Below, piece by piece: positions 1-10,700 of a stretch of 64,000 bases of DNA. The first letter of the stretch is position 1. Each line of letters begins with the position of its first letter. Source of the stretch: Marsupella aquatica (lineage: Eukaryota > Marchantiophyta). The DNA is taken from the NCBI GenBank assembly GCA_973895155.1, contig OZ316897.1, positions 22,816,001-22,880,000 of the forward strand. Direction: 5' to 3'. A program made the translations under genes and the position numbers. The notes below the pieces were generated by a model. That model made no database searches, was not told the origin of the DNA, and worked only from the letters and a program-made list of their open reading frames with translations.

Positions 1-902
1 CTTTCTCCCTCGCTCCACGGATCGCTTTGCGGGACTATGGCGATGGCGGTCTTCACCTCACCCCATATGCCTCGCTAAAACGTGCCCCCCGTCGTACTAC
101 TGTGGTTTCCCACTGTTGACCCGGTTTGGCTGGTAACTAGTAAGCGTATCGACGGGATCGAGCTGGCTTCTGCGCGTAAGTAACTTGCTTGCTTGCGGGC
201 CCAAGCGGAAATTCAGCGACCAAGCCCTCATCATCAATTTGTTCTACCCGGACATGACTTGGATCTGGCCCGTTTGCTGGAGCGGGCCCCTTTATATAGC
301 TTCAATTCCTGTCAGTATACCATCAACATTCTCTTCGCAATCAGTTGTGCAAGCTTGCCAGTCTAATCCTCTAGCCTGGACAAGCTCATACACAGCTGAA
401 GCGAATTCCAATTGCAGGGCTACTACTGTCATCGATTGAGCACTGTCTTGTCGTTGCGAATTTAGTGTACCTTGGAACGTCAAATCGCGCACTGCTTTTC
501 TGCAAACTGCTGTACACCCGCACATTGTAAGAGCTTCGCCCCTTGTTGTAGTCATACTCTGCGAAAATGGACTTCGAGCTTTAGTGGTGTTTTCTAGATT
601 AGATTGTACGCATTCCTGTAGCTTGCTTCGTTGTGATGGAGACCAGAGAGACTATTAGATTTTTCAAATTGTTGCTCAAGGAGTGAATGGTTGTACTTCT
701 CAGTACTCTTCATAGTCACTGGCTCTCTCATCTCAACTTGTGTGGAGGGTCTGAGATGGCCCACGGGATTGCGATTGGGGCTGGATTTATTCGAATTTTC
801 AAATTGTTGCATCGGTGAAGAATTTACTGGTTGCAATTCTGATTCACTACTGACTCTCTCTTTTCTCAACTGTTGTGCAGGTTCTAATTAAAACTAAGTA
901 AG
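1..902. promoter_or_regulatory. Upstream and 5' leader region of the arabinogalactan-protein gene
   Basis: No recognised coding sequence is present. A TATA-like motif (TTTATATAG, about 291-299) is a plausible core promoter. A good splice acceptor (TTGTGCAG ending at 880) sits just before the start codon at 903, so a 5'-UTR intron is likely; candidate donors are GTAAGT at 176 and GTAAGA near 526. If the TATA at 291 is used, only the second donor fits. The promoter and the intron are both inferred from sequence motifs alone. Confidence 0.4.
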
Positions 903-1340
903 ATGGCTAAGTCTTCAGCTATGCTTGTTACCTTTGTTCTTCTCGGATTGATTTCATTCCAGGCTGCTGCCCAAGCGCCTACACCTAGTGCAGGTGGCCC
1001 AACTCCTGTGGCGACTCCGGTGGCAAGCACACCTCTAGCGCCAGGACCATTAGCTGCCACTCCCACTCCTACTCCGAGCAGGGCTCCGACTCCTGCTCCC
1101 ACTGTAGCTCCCACCCCTGTTCCCATTGCTGCTCCGACCCCTGTTCCCACTGCAGCTCCCACTCCTACTCCGACTGCCACCCCAACTCCCACCCCAACTC
1201 CCACCCCAAGCGTCACGCCATCGCCCAGTCCCACTCCCCTCGCCCCCGCACCCAGCCAGCCAGGAAGCGGTGTTGGATCTCGACAGGCATGGAGCGGAGT
1301 TGCTGTTGCCTCAGTCATCGTTGCCGCCATGGTATTATGA
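903..1340 (+). CDS. Classical arabinogalactan protein (GPI-anchored cell-surface proteoglycan)
   Basis: Single-exon frame of 145 residues. Residues 1-23 form a secretion signal (hydrophobic [12 protein letters not shown] core, then AAA before Gln24). Residues 24 to about 118 are almost wholly Pro, Ala, Thr, Ser and Val, with many TP, AP and SP dipeptides that are typical hydroxyproline-glycosylation sites, including a run of five TP repeats. The last 20 or so residues are hydrophobic after small Gly/Ser residues, which fits a GPI-anchor signal. This three-part plan defines classical AGPs, which coat the plasma membrane and wall and carry arabinogalactan. The start is the ATG 22 bases after a consensus acceptor. 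The opposite strand gives a Gly/Val-rich mirror frame that is only a shadow. The exact glycosylation and role cannot be read from the sequence. Confidence 0.88.
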   Translation: MAKSSAMLVTFVLLGLISFQAAAQAPTPSAGGPTPVATPVASTPLAPGPLAATPTPTPSRAPTPAPTVAPTPVPIAAPTPVPTAAPTPTPTATPTPTPTPTPSVTPSPSPTPLAPAPSQPGSGVGSRQAWSGVAVASVIVAAMVL

Positions 1341-3012
1341 TGAGACGGAGAGAGCAACGGACCTGTTTCGGATCGAATCCAGGAATGCACAACTAGGGAG
1401 CGTAGTGGTGGCGATGATGACCCGCACATCTGATTGATTCACCCGGTCCGTCTTCTCTTGTTGGGTGATTGGCCTTGGATGGGAGACCTCTCTTGACATC
1501 TTCATAATAGTGTTGCGATTTGCAGACATGCACTACTCTTTTTCGGCACGGTTCGAAATCGTTTTTTGTTTTCTTTTCTCGGTCTGGTCACAAGCCTGCC
1601 TGCCGGTTCTGGATCCCGCAACTGGTGATGAGATCATGTAGGTCAGATGAAGGTGAAGAAATCTTCCCTCACCAATTGCGATCCCGGGCAAAATGCAATT
1701 GATATGGCGGAGATGACCGCCACTATACTACACGAATGTGCACGCCTCATTGACACTAGAAGCGCATACATTCCACGAATATAGATTAGGCAGATTTACA
1801 CCAGTTCCCAAAAATTTAAAGTTCGCTAAACCCATTCATCTCAAGATTGAACCTAGCTGCAAGCTAGTGTGGTTCGGTGTTGAATAACTTCGTAATAAAG
1901 TCTCTTTGGCTTGTTTCTATACCCCTGTTCAAATTCGAATGGTTCTCGCTTTTTTCGGAGTGTCCACCTTCAATGCTTGAATGTAGAGATTTTATTAGCC
2001 TCTGCACCGATACAGTGAATGCCACATAGTTCGACCTGTCCGACCAGCAATTTTCATCTATAGGAGAAGCATTTGCATATGTTGCTACGTTTGCTTCGTA
2101 ATTTCAAGCTCAACATAAATTTGATGTTCTGGATTCTTCGCTCATCCGCAGTTTGAAGATTCTGTTTTCCACTCATCCCTTGCAACTCGGGTCTAAGCTT
2201 GACAAGTCCTTGTGGAAGGTATTCAGGCGGTACAGTCATGTCGAACTTTTCTCTCCATCTATCAGGGGTCATTACTCGTGTTCTTGACCAATGTAGACTA
2301 CCGATAGTATTTGAACAAGGTGGAATATCAGTGGGGAATGACTGGTCTCCCGCTTCTTGGCAATGTGTACATTTTCTTGCTCTTCACCAAAGTACTTTTC
2401 ATAGCATTTTGACAGGTTGGGTACAGTGGGGTGTGATTGTGAGCTTCCTGAATGTGTCCAGTTCTATAACCCAGTCGTACGTGTTCTGACTCAAATGTTT
2501 TGGTTCCTCTAGGGAATATTTTACCTCTGCTGTTGTCAAGTAAACAACAGGGAAATTCTTGGATCCAGACTCCAAGCTTTGGTCAGACCGGACATACTTC
2601 ACGAGTTACGTACAAGATTGGTTGTACCGCGTCCAAAATTCTCCATACCCAAAACATTGGGTGGGACATGAGGAGCATGAGCATCACGCTTTAGTGTGAT
2701 TCCAATGTGGAGCTGGAAAACATAGTTAGTTGAGCTGAATTTGCTCCTGTGTATTAGAATGCCGTTTCAGCGCAGGACATTTCCACATCAGAATTGAAGA
2801 TTCGATCCTCAACACGGCGCGTCGTCATGACTGCAGCACAATCGCAGCACGTCGAAATGTGGCAAAAGCCTACCATTTCTCGAGTGGGACCAGCCCAACC
2901 ATTCTCGAAATTCACGCTGTACTTTGTGTACTCTGAAGCTCACGTTCGTGCGACCTTCGAATGATAGACGGGATCCCCGGACGACAACTTTAAGTCCAGA
3001 TTGGTTCTCTTC
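1341..3012. other. 3' flank and intergenic DNA
   Basis: I find no coding exon, RNA gene or clear repeat here. The first few hundred bases are probably the 3' UTR of the arabinogalactan-protein gene. The rest is unremarkable intergenic sequence up to the target-site duplication of the G-rich element. Confidence 0.5.
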
Positions 3013-3021
3013 CGTGGATAC

Positions 3022-3323
3022 CCAGTTTGACTTTGCCCGTCAAATTGGGGGATTTTCGCTTAAAACCGTAAACCCGGACGCCCGGTCGTCCGGACTCGGG
3101 GTAGGTCCGGGTGTGAGGGTCGACCCGGGCTGGCCCGGGCCGGGTGTTTAGGGGGTTCGGGATGGGTTTGGGAGGCCGGGGAGGGGTTCGGGAGGCCGGG
3201 TCCGGGGTGGGTTTGGGCGGGGTCCGGGCAGGGAGTTTGGGGGGATATAGGGGAATATACGTCAAACTAACCATTTTGGGACCGTCATTTGACAGTTTTA
3301 CATGCCCGTCAGGTTAAACCTGG
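3022..3323. mobile_element. G-rich miniature inverted-repeat element, copy 1 (Mutator-like)
   Basis: A 302-bp element is flanked by a perfect 9-bp direct repeat CGTGGATAC (3013-3021 and 3324-3332). Its ends, CCAGTTTGACTTTGCCC and the reverse complement of the right end, CCAGGTTTAACCTGACGG, form imperfect terminal inverted repeats. The core (about 3100-3245) is a strand-asymmetric, G-rich minisatellite built on GGGAGGCCGGGG-type units, with many G-runs of three or more. A second copy lies at 43540-43930. A 9-bp target duplication is typical of Mutator-like elements. It codes for nothing and would have to be moved by a transposase elsewhere. Confidence 0.72.
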
Positions 3324-3338
3324 CGTGGATACTTTCAT

Positions 3339-3683
3339 TGTTAGATATTGCTCTAGTCTTGTGACTCATGAGCTAACCACAATTAGTCTAACTCGGGTTA
3401 GGACTTAGCTAATGTTAGCGGTAGTGCTGTTGTGCATATAGCCAAGGCTGATGCCAGACCCTGGGTGGAACTTAGGCTCATTGTTACGGAGCTAGTTGAG
3501 AGATAAGGAGAGCTTGTGTTGTGGATGCTTGGTATGGCCGGTCGGCCTAGAGTGCAGTAAAGCTCTTGTGTGTTCCCGTGGACGTAGCCTCATGTGGAGG
3601 TGAACCACGTATCTCTCTGTGTCGACTATTGTGCGTTGGATGGTTCATGGGCTTGCTGTTACGAATGTCGTCTATGCTCAACA
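3339..3683 (+). mobile_element. Solo LTR, copia type, with perfect target-site duplication
   Basis: A 345-bp block begins TGTTAGATATTG and ends CTCAACA, so it has the TG...CA ends of an LTR. It is flanked by a perfect 5-bp duplication, TTCAT (3334-3338 and 3684-3688). Internally it has the GTGGACGTAG...GAACCACGTA signature (about 3579-3612) that I know from the 3' part of plant copia LTRs. No internal domain or second LTR is present, so this is a solo LTR left by recombination. It starts only 15 bp after the G-rich element. Confidence 0.75.
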
Positions 3684-3688
3684 TTCAT

Positions 3689-4238
3689 TAGTGCCTCGTT
3701 GATAAACTGGACTAGCCTGATTATTGATTCCTTGAACATGTAAATAGAGATTAGACAAAAATCATCTTGCCAAAAGAAATTCATTACTATTTCCTGGTCA
3801 TATTTACCCCATTCACCCCATTCCTGTTTTTGCTTGCTCTTTCAGTTAAACAATCTTTACCCCCATTCCTGTTTTCTGTTGCTCTTTTAGGTAATCCCCC
3901 CTCCCGCACACACACACATTCCCATTCCTTGAACATGTAAATAATGATAGACAAAAACAATCTTGCCAAAACAAAATTTCATCACTATTTCTTGTTCATC
4001 TTTACCACATTCCTTCTTTTTTGTTGCTCTTTTAGTTAATCCCACTTAGCTAACATCAGTATAGGTTGGAGGCATAGCATTCTCCTTTATTCTTCACATG
4101 TACTCTCATATGTTATGGATCTTTGGAGAATTTATCTATCAATGATATCTCGTTGGTGTAACGTATGATTGAGTGTAATCTCATGTTCAACATTTGTTGT
4201 CTAGTCTGAGCGGACGGTTTCTTACCCCATTTCTTACA
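3689..4238. other. AT-rich intergenic DNA with a local duplication
   Basis: No gene is seen. Two diverged copies of a roughly 190-bp stretch (about 3725-3900 and 3925-4045) share the phrases 'CCTTGAACATGTAAATA', 'GACAAAAA' and 'TTTTGTTGCTCTTTTAG'. This points to an old tandem duplication. A short CA run sits at about 3907-3917. Confidence 0.5.
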
Positions 4239-5403
4239 AGTACTTCGCCAGGCCCTTCGGACAATCCGCTATCATATATCCAAAAAACCCAATTTTTTTC
4301 AGTATTGGTCGTCCAGTCCACCTTCACCTCCACTACATTGTAGAGGTTAACTTAGTCTTGGGTTGAACTATGGTGGTTAGTATGTTAACTATGGTTTACT
4401 CTAACCCTAGTTGAAGAGATTGGTCTTTATCTCTCCAAGTTCTATGTGATATGAAAACACACACAAGAGAGTTCTCAAGAGAGAACACATAGCATAGCAG
4501 CAGGAGATGAGAACTTGAAGAGATGAAAACTATGGTGATGCTTGAATAGACACATAACCGGTAATAAAGCTTGGTCTTCCTGTGGACGTAGTCGACCTTG
4601 AGACGAACCACGTAACTAATGAGCAAGTGTATTTTGGAGTGTTTTTCCTAATCTGATTTCTCCCCACATACACAAGGTGCCATTACTTGAGTCGAGGCGC
4701 CACAAAACCTACAAAATGCTATTTTTTTTAAATCACTCCAATATTCTATTGGATGACAAAATGAATTTGGTTTTAGCTGAAAATAGTTTGGTGTGATCTT
4801 GTAAGTTTATGCTACCTACTCAAAAAAGTTGAGACTTTTCGTACATCTACTAACACTTAATCTTATACTCTCAAAAATCATCTTATACTCTCAAAAATCT
4901 ACAGTTGGGAATAAGTAACAGGTAATATGGCTAATGGGCGGTTTAAGGCATTTGTTTTGAAAAATTATAATACTTTTATGTTTCACTTAAAACCTGTTAC
5001 TTATTCAAAAAAGGTACCTAGCTCAGCTCTGGTATAAACTTTGCTCTAGAAACCTAAAGAAAGTGCACAATTGTAGATTGCAAATTGTGAATAATGACAT
5101 ATCAGGATATAGGGTTGAGTGTTGGAGGTCTTCAAAACGTATTAACATTTTTCAAAAGGTAGCTTGAACTTTAGAGATCCCACCAAACAATTTTCACTCA
5201 AACCAATCCATCTAATCATCCAATAAAATATTGAGTTTATTCAAAAAATTACATTTTGTAAGTTTTGTGGCGCCCCAAGTCAAGTAGTGGTACCCTGTGT
5301 AGTGAAGGTGGACCTGATGACAACTGTTGCGGACTTATTGGGTTTTTTGGATATCTGGCGACGGGTCTTACAGCCAATCTTCCAAAGGACCTGGTCAAGT
5401 CCT
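4239..5403. mobile_element. Long fold-back (terminal inverted repeat) element
   Basis: The outer arms are inverted copies. AGTACTTCGCCAGGCCCTT at 4239 matches the reverse complement of the right end, AGGACTTGACCAGGTCCTT at 5403, and ATATCCAAAAAACCCAAT near 4276 matches near 5355. The match continues inward through GTCCACCTTCAC, GGCGCCACAAAACCTACAAAAT (about 4700) and TTGGATGA for roughly 200 bp per arm. A further nested hairpin is seen inside (AATAAGTAACAGG at 4910-4922 against 4993-5005), plus a 19-bp duplication at about 4862-4899. A solo LTR (4339-4668) interrupts the left arm. No transposase frame is present. The superfamily is not decided, because I could not define the target duplication. 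Confidence 0.72.
4339..4668 (+). mobile_element. Solo LTR, copia type, nested inside the fold-back element
   Basis: A 330-bp insertion with TG...CA ends (TGTAGAGGTTAAC... to ...TCTCCCCACA) is bordered by TACAT (4334-4338) and TACAC (4669-4673), a 5-bp duplication with one mismatch. Removing it restores alignment of the left arm of the fold-back element with its right arm, which proves that it is an insertion. It carries the GTGGACGTAG...GAACCACGTA signature (about 4582-4616) shared with the LTR at 3339-3683, so the two belong to related families. Confidence 0.75.
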
Positions 5404-7791
5404 GAGTCCATCTTTATGGTCCATCAAGTCTGAAAAATGCTAGAGGGCCAGGTTAAGTCCTTTCCTGCCCTGAACCTTGTGCGCTCCTCCATCCCCATGA
5501 GCTTGGACTTTCCCCATTTTTTCCAAACCAAGAAGACAGGTCCCTTCACAAACGAGAGAAAAAGTCCTCAACTGGATCTGATCAGAACTGTTCATTTACC
5601 TCACGGACGACCAGAAACGAGTGAAGTTCTACAACTACTGTACTGAACTGTGCATTGGACGCACAATAACTCAGTGTCCTGCATTTCAATGTAGTCACTG
5701 CATTTTCACATCAACAAAGGAACGCGGCAATTGCATTAGAGCAGGCCCACAGATAAAATGTCTCATCCTGTTGTCCCATTTCAGTCATCAATGTAATCTT
5801 TTACTTTGCGAGCAGAAAAGAAGCAGAAAAGAGGGTGTATCATCCTGTTGTCACATAGTGTGTGTACTTTGTGAGCAAAAAGGAGAGTGTATCATTTTGT
5901 CACATTCCAGCTGTCACTATCATATGTACTTTGTGTGCGGAGAGGAGGGTTTCTCTGCTGTCCATCCAGATTGAAAAAGTCTACCCAGGCATTTGGCAAA
6001 GATGGAGATCCATTCAGGCTTAAATTTGTTGATGAAAAAAATATACACACAAGTACCCATAACAGGGTAAATCTGTAAAATACAGGGTGTGGCCGCATCA
6101 AGAACACGATGACACTGGTGTTACGTGGAAAAGCGAGCGTGGATTTTCCTCACTGGCACGCCAGTGTCGATGACTCCCAGCAAGGTAGCTCAAGAAACAG
6201 AACCTCTTGACGATGCTAGTGCCTCAAGAAATAGAAACTCTTGCCGATGCGAGTGCCTGAAGGATGGGAGGATGCTTATGCCCAACATGATATTAATTTC
6301 ACGCCACGCAAACTATTGGTTCAACATTGGGGTCTACACCGAGGGGGCAGGGACCTAAGGGAAATTGGTTACCGTCGTTATGGTGATGACTTCACCACAA
6401 AGACATGCCTGATTGTCCTATGTCAGCCTGAGACTGTGACACTCTCACTGGTCACGGAATTTTGGGACAACCGTCGAACAATGATAGAGCTTGCTTGTAA
6501 CAATTTCTCTGTTTCTAAAACTGTTAACATGCGCAAAATGTCTGTACAAACATCTCTCGATGAGTTGTCGGTGGGAGATTGCCGATAGAAAAACAGAAAC
6601 TTGCATACAATCATTTGTGTCTCTTTTCTACTGCACAAACGGTCTGCTTAACTCTTTCTCCACATTGGCAGACGAGATAACCAAACATAAGCGTTCCCTC
6701 GTCCAAATCAGCACGAAAGCTCTCGAGAAAAACTATCTCTCTTCATAAATACAACACGACCATGTGTCAATCTGAATTCCAAGAAAATGGGCGAATCTCA
6801 CAATCCAAGCACTGGCACCTGCCACTGAAAAGGGAGTCTGGCGGATCACATCAATTTGAGTTGTCGTGCTGTAGCACTCCAATTTAACGAACAGAGACAA
6901 TAAAGCCTCATCATTCATTTTGAAAGGGCCCAAGGGCCACGTCAAAGCGCCCAGCACCAATACCTTCAGCAGAACATGAGAAATAAGGGCCCGGACCCTA
7001 GTATCAATACCATCAGGAGCTGTACGCCTCCGGAAGCCAGTGCTCTAAATCAAGTGATACAAGCCCTCCTAATTTACCACATCAGACCGGTCTCGTAGTA
7101 GACCCTCTGGCAAAACCACCAAAATTTTCTGAACTGGCCGAGACTCAACCGTTAACCGATTTTTACACTCATGGGCTTTAGCTCGAGTTCCTGTCATCGA
7201 AAATCGTTGCAATCTACTGGGTGCTCAATTCTATGCGTGCACTGCACCTGCCATAATTTTCTCAGGCCACAAGAAATGAAGATCCACTGCAGAGGGACAA
7301 GAGGGATCTTTCTATATGTCTAGACAGTAGAATGGCGACAACCAGCCACCAATCACACGGATAACTCTCCGAATGGTCACACAAAACCAAAACACAGTTC
7401 CAATTTTGAAACTGATGTCTCTTGCGAAAGAGAACCTCGGGCTGGATAAAGAATGGAGGTCCTCCCAAATTAGAAACCTAAGAAAAGGTGGTATTTCTCA
7501 TCCCTCTAACCTTCAATCTATTTCGTTGACAAAGTCACGTCGACATTCCCGGCACCCTACTTACTTAATGTTCGTAATCAGGGAGGCAATCAGGGAGGCT
7601 TCTGGTATACAAATTGATGCCCTTGGAGACTTCCGAATGTCACCCATAAATGCCGCAGCACACTCCGAGCTGGAAGCTGCTGATTTGGGATGCCACCGAG
7701 TCTCAGTATGTAAACTGGTGACTGACATCTGCCGCGTTTGACAGTGTGAAAAAGTGGAAATCTATTGGGCGGGTGTATTCCAAGCAGAATC
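5404..7791. other. Intergenic DNA with short degenerate repeats; VPS35 3' UTR at right
   Basis: No supported gene. Between about 5755 and 5955 a 60-70-bp unit (TGTACTTTGTGAGCA...GGGTGTATCATCCTGTTGTCACAT) occurs about three times with divergence. At about 6188-6260 a 36-bp unit (CTCAAGAAACAGAACCTCTTGACGATG type) is duplicated. The frames here look random. The last few hundred bases before 7792 should be the 3' UTR of VPS35, which is transcribed leftward. Confidence 0.45.
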
Positions 7792-10700
7792 TCAAGTTTG
7801 TATCGCTGTATATCGCCCTCCAACCTCGTTAGTCTTTTGTTTCTGGTATTCTATGTATCGTAAAGTGCTGGCAAAGAAAGCATCGACTTCTGGATCTTGA
7901 GCAGTATTTTCACTTTGCAGTTCCGTTTGGATCAGTTCGAGCAGTCCTTGGATGACAGTACTCGTCACTTGAGGGTTTCCTTTCTCGTAGTAATACAAAT
8001 ATCTGAGTGGACATTGCGCGGCATATATTAGAACACTCGGGAGAAAAAAAACAAATCGAAATACAAACTCTAGACGTTTTGAAGATGTTATAACGATAAC
8101 AAAACAACACGTTCTTACTTGTTCAGAATTTCGACAAATAGAGTCAAGGGACCATTGCTGCCCCTGGTTGCACTCGACATTTGTTGTGCAGCATTTGCAA
8201 TCCTTAGTGCCCGTTTCAAGCACAGTAGAACCCTGACGCAATACAAAAGTCAGCGGAGCCATCGTATTCCCTTTCAAGACCTACTTGAAAGCTCATCAAT
8301 TTACTGGCAACTAGGAGCTCACACTAGAAAAGAAGTGAAAGGGGACCAGGAGCTCAGGCGTCTCAAGACCAAGCCCGAAGATCTGGATTCAGTCAACAGT
8401 AATCGTACAAGCCCCATCCAAAGCAGGTGGAAGGAAAGCGTACAGGCCAACATCAATAAGCGCATCTGCCTTCGTACTAGAGATAGTACTGGAAACAAGA
8501 AAACCCAGTGAAAACTCGAAGTTGTCGACACTACTAAGAATTAAGAACATACCTTTCACCATCTTTGACTCCACCTTCATCTTCAACCCAAAACAAATGT
8601 GAGCATGCAAACACAGCCCGACACTGGTCTGGTTTTTTTAGCAGCTTGGCTGAATACTGCAAGAACCGAGAGAAAAATATTCAGCTATAAGCAGTGAAAT
8701 AGAATTTCAATCAACCGATGATCCAGTCCTTTCCAGATAATCTAATGCAACAGTAGCAGATGGCTTGAACATCAAGAGCATCTGATTAAACAGCAAAGAT
8801 AGCTTTGTAACTCATAGTAACCAGCCAGAGATCTCACAGTAAAAACTTATAAACCTCCCCCGATGCAAACTTACCCCAGTGGCCTTGTGAGTGAGAGTAT
8901 CTCTGTTTTCAACACCAAATACATGAGTCCTTTGCAAAGTTCCAATAATGAGATGAATTGCTGTCACTTCTGCTTTTGAGTCCTGCATGAAAACATAACA
9001 GTTAGAACTACAAATTCATTCATCAAATTCCTCCCCCCCTCACCCCTCCCCCCCTCTTTTATTTGGTACTCTGCTTCTTGCCCTTTAGACCCACACTGTT
9101 ATTTCTGTTGCTTGCTCCCTCGAGAATATTGTACAAAACAAGGGTTCTTCTCTGGGTCACAGGGATAATTGCTACTAATAATTTCCACAAAGTCGCTGAC
9201 TCAAATACATCGATAATCAATTCTTTACGTGTACAGGAAAGCTCAACGACCAATAATCATTTTCAAGTATGAAAAGGAGGACAGCCATTGAATATAACCT
9301 AGTGTCAAGGTGGAGAAGGAAACTGTCTTCCAATGGCAATCCACTCTCCAAAAGCTCTTTATTCCGACTTCCTATTATGCTTTGGAAAAACGTGTACAAC
9401 TTCTTGTTATAACAAGTCGGATGCAGGGTAAGACGTCCATGGGATTAAGTCCAAGAGAAAACATACTGTGATTTCTTCTTCGTAGAGCATAAACGCCTGG
9501 GTAAAGAATTCATAGGCAACTGGCTCCAACCCACAATCACTAGCAGCCTGTCCAACCGTTCAGGAACCACGGACCAGCCAACTTAAATGTGAGGAATTAA
9601 TTCAGATTATAGCTTGGATACCAAGGCCCACTTATTTTGGCATTGGATAGAAATCCTATTTTAAAGGAAGCAAATATGCTTCAAACGGACAGAACACAAC
9701 TCAGACTGCCAAACCAGACTAAAAGATAAGTAAAATACATCGACAAAGACAGCAACCAATCAAACAAATCCACTGCACCTCTGCGCATTGTAGATACAAC
9801 CGCAGTGCCAGTTCTGGTGCTGGAACCATTGACAGTGCTTCGACAGTCTGCATATGGCATACATCGCTACTTTTCAGATACGGCTGCACTCTTTCCGAGA
9901 TTAAAAGTGAAAAACAATTGAGAATGGGACAAACCTCTAGTACTACAGACTATGAAATACTACATGTTTAGAGCACACAAAGAGTAACACGAAAGGCGGG
10001 GCATGCTAAGCGACGAGATTTGGTGAAGTCCCCACCTGATGCAAAAACTGGAAGACCACCTTCAAGGAAACAGGGCTATCTTCGCTGATCTCTTGACCTT
10101 GCAAGGTCCTTACAAGCTGCCAATAGCAATATTACACATGCTAAGAAAACATATAAATGTAATGACTTGTTAAGAATGGCATTCCAGTATAAATAGTTTA
10201 CCAAATGGTGTCTTTTAAGACAAAAAAGGAAAAATAGCGGTCTCCTAAACTAACCTTAAGCGCCGAGAAAATTAGAGGAGCCAGTGTAAACTCAAGTCGT
10301 TTAGGGCCACCTTGACCAAAGTGCTTTCTAGCAGTGGTCAGAATCTGCAATCATCACAGACAACAACCATATGAAATTTAAAACTGGTGACCTTACATAG
10401 TTTACAAGACAATGAACGATTGCAAGTGCCTTGTTTTGGAAGAGACATACTACCCAAATTTTATGACACAAAGACACTCTGTTTAAGGGAGAAGCGACTC
10501 ACCTTATACATTTCTTCATGATCCGGGTTCACCAGCATGTGCACAAGACGGGCAACAAGGTTTTGCTCCTCCTTGAAGTCCTCCTCGTCCAGCTGCCTCA
10601 CCACGAACATCACTCAGTCTGATCAATATTCAATCCACTTACTAAACCCACATACTAGTATGACATTAAGTCCAGTTACAAAGTGAGGGAAACAATCTAA

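Noticed and set aside
884-1429. Leftward Gly/Val-rich 181-residue frame
   Set aside because: It is the mirror of the Pro/Ala/Thr-rich arabinogalactan-protein frame; the composition follows from the repeated codons on the other strand.
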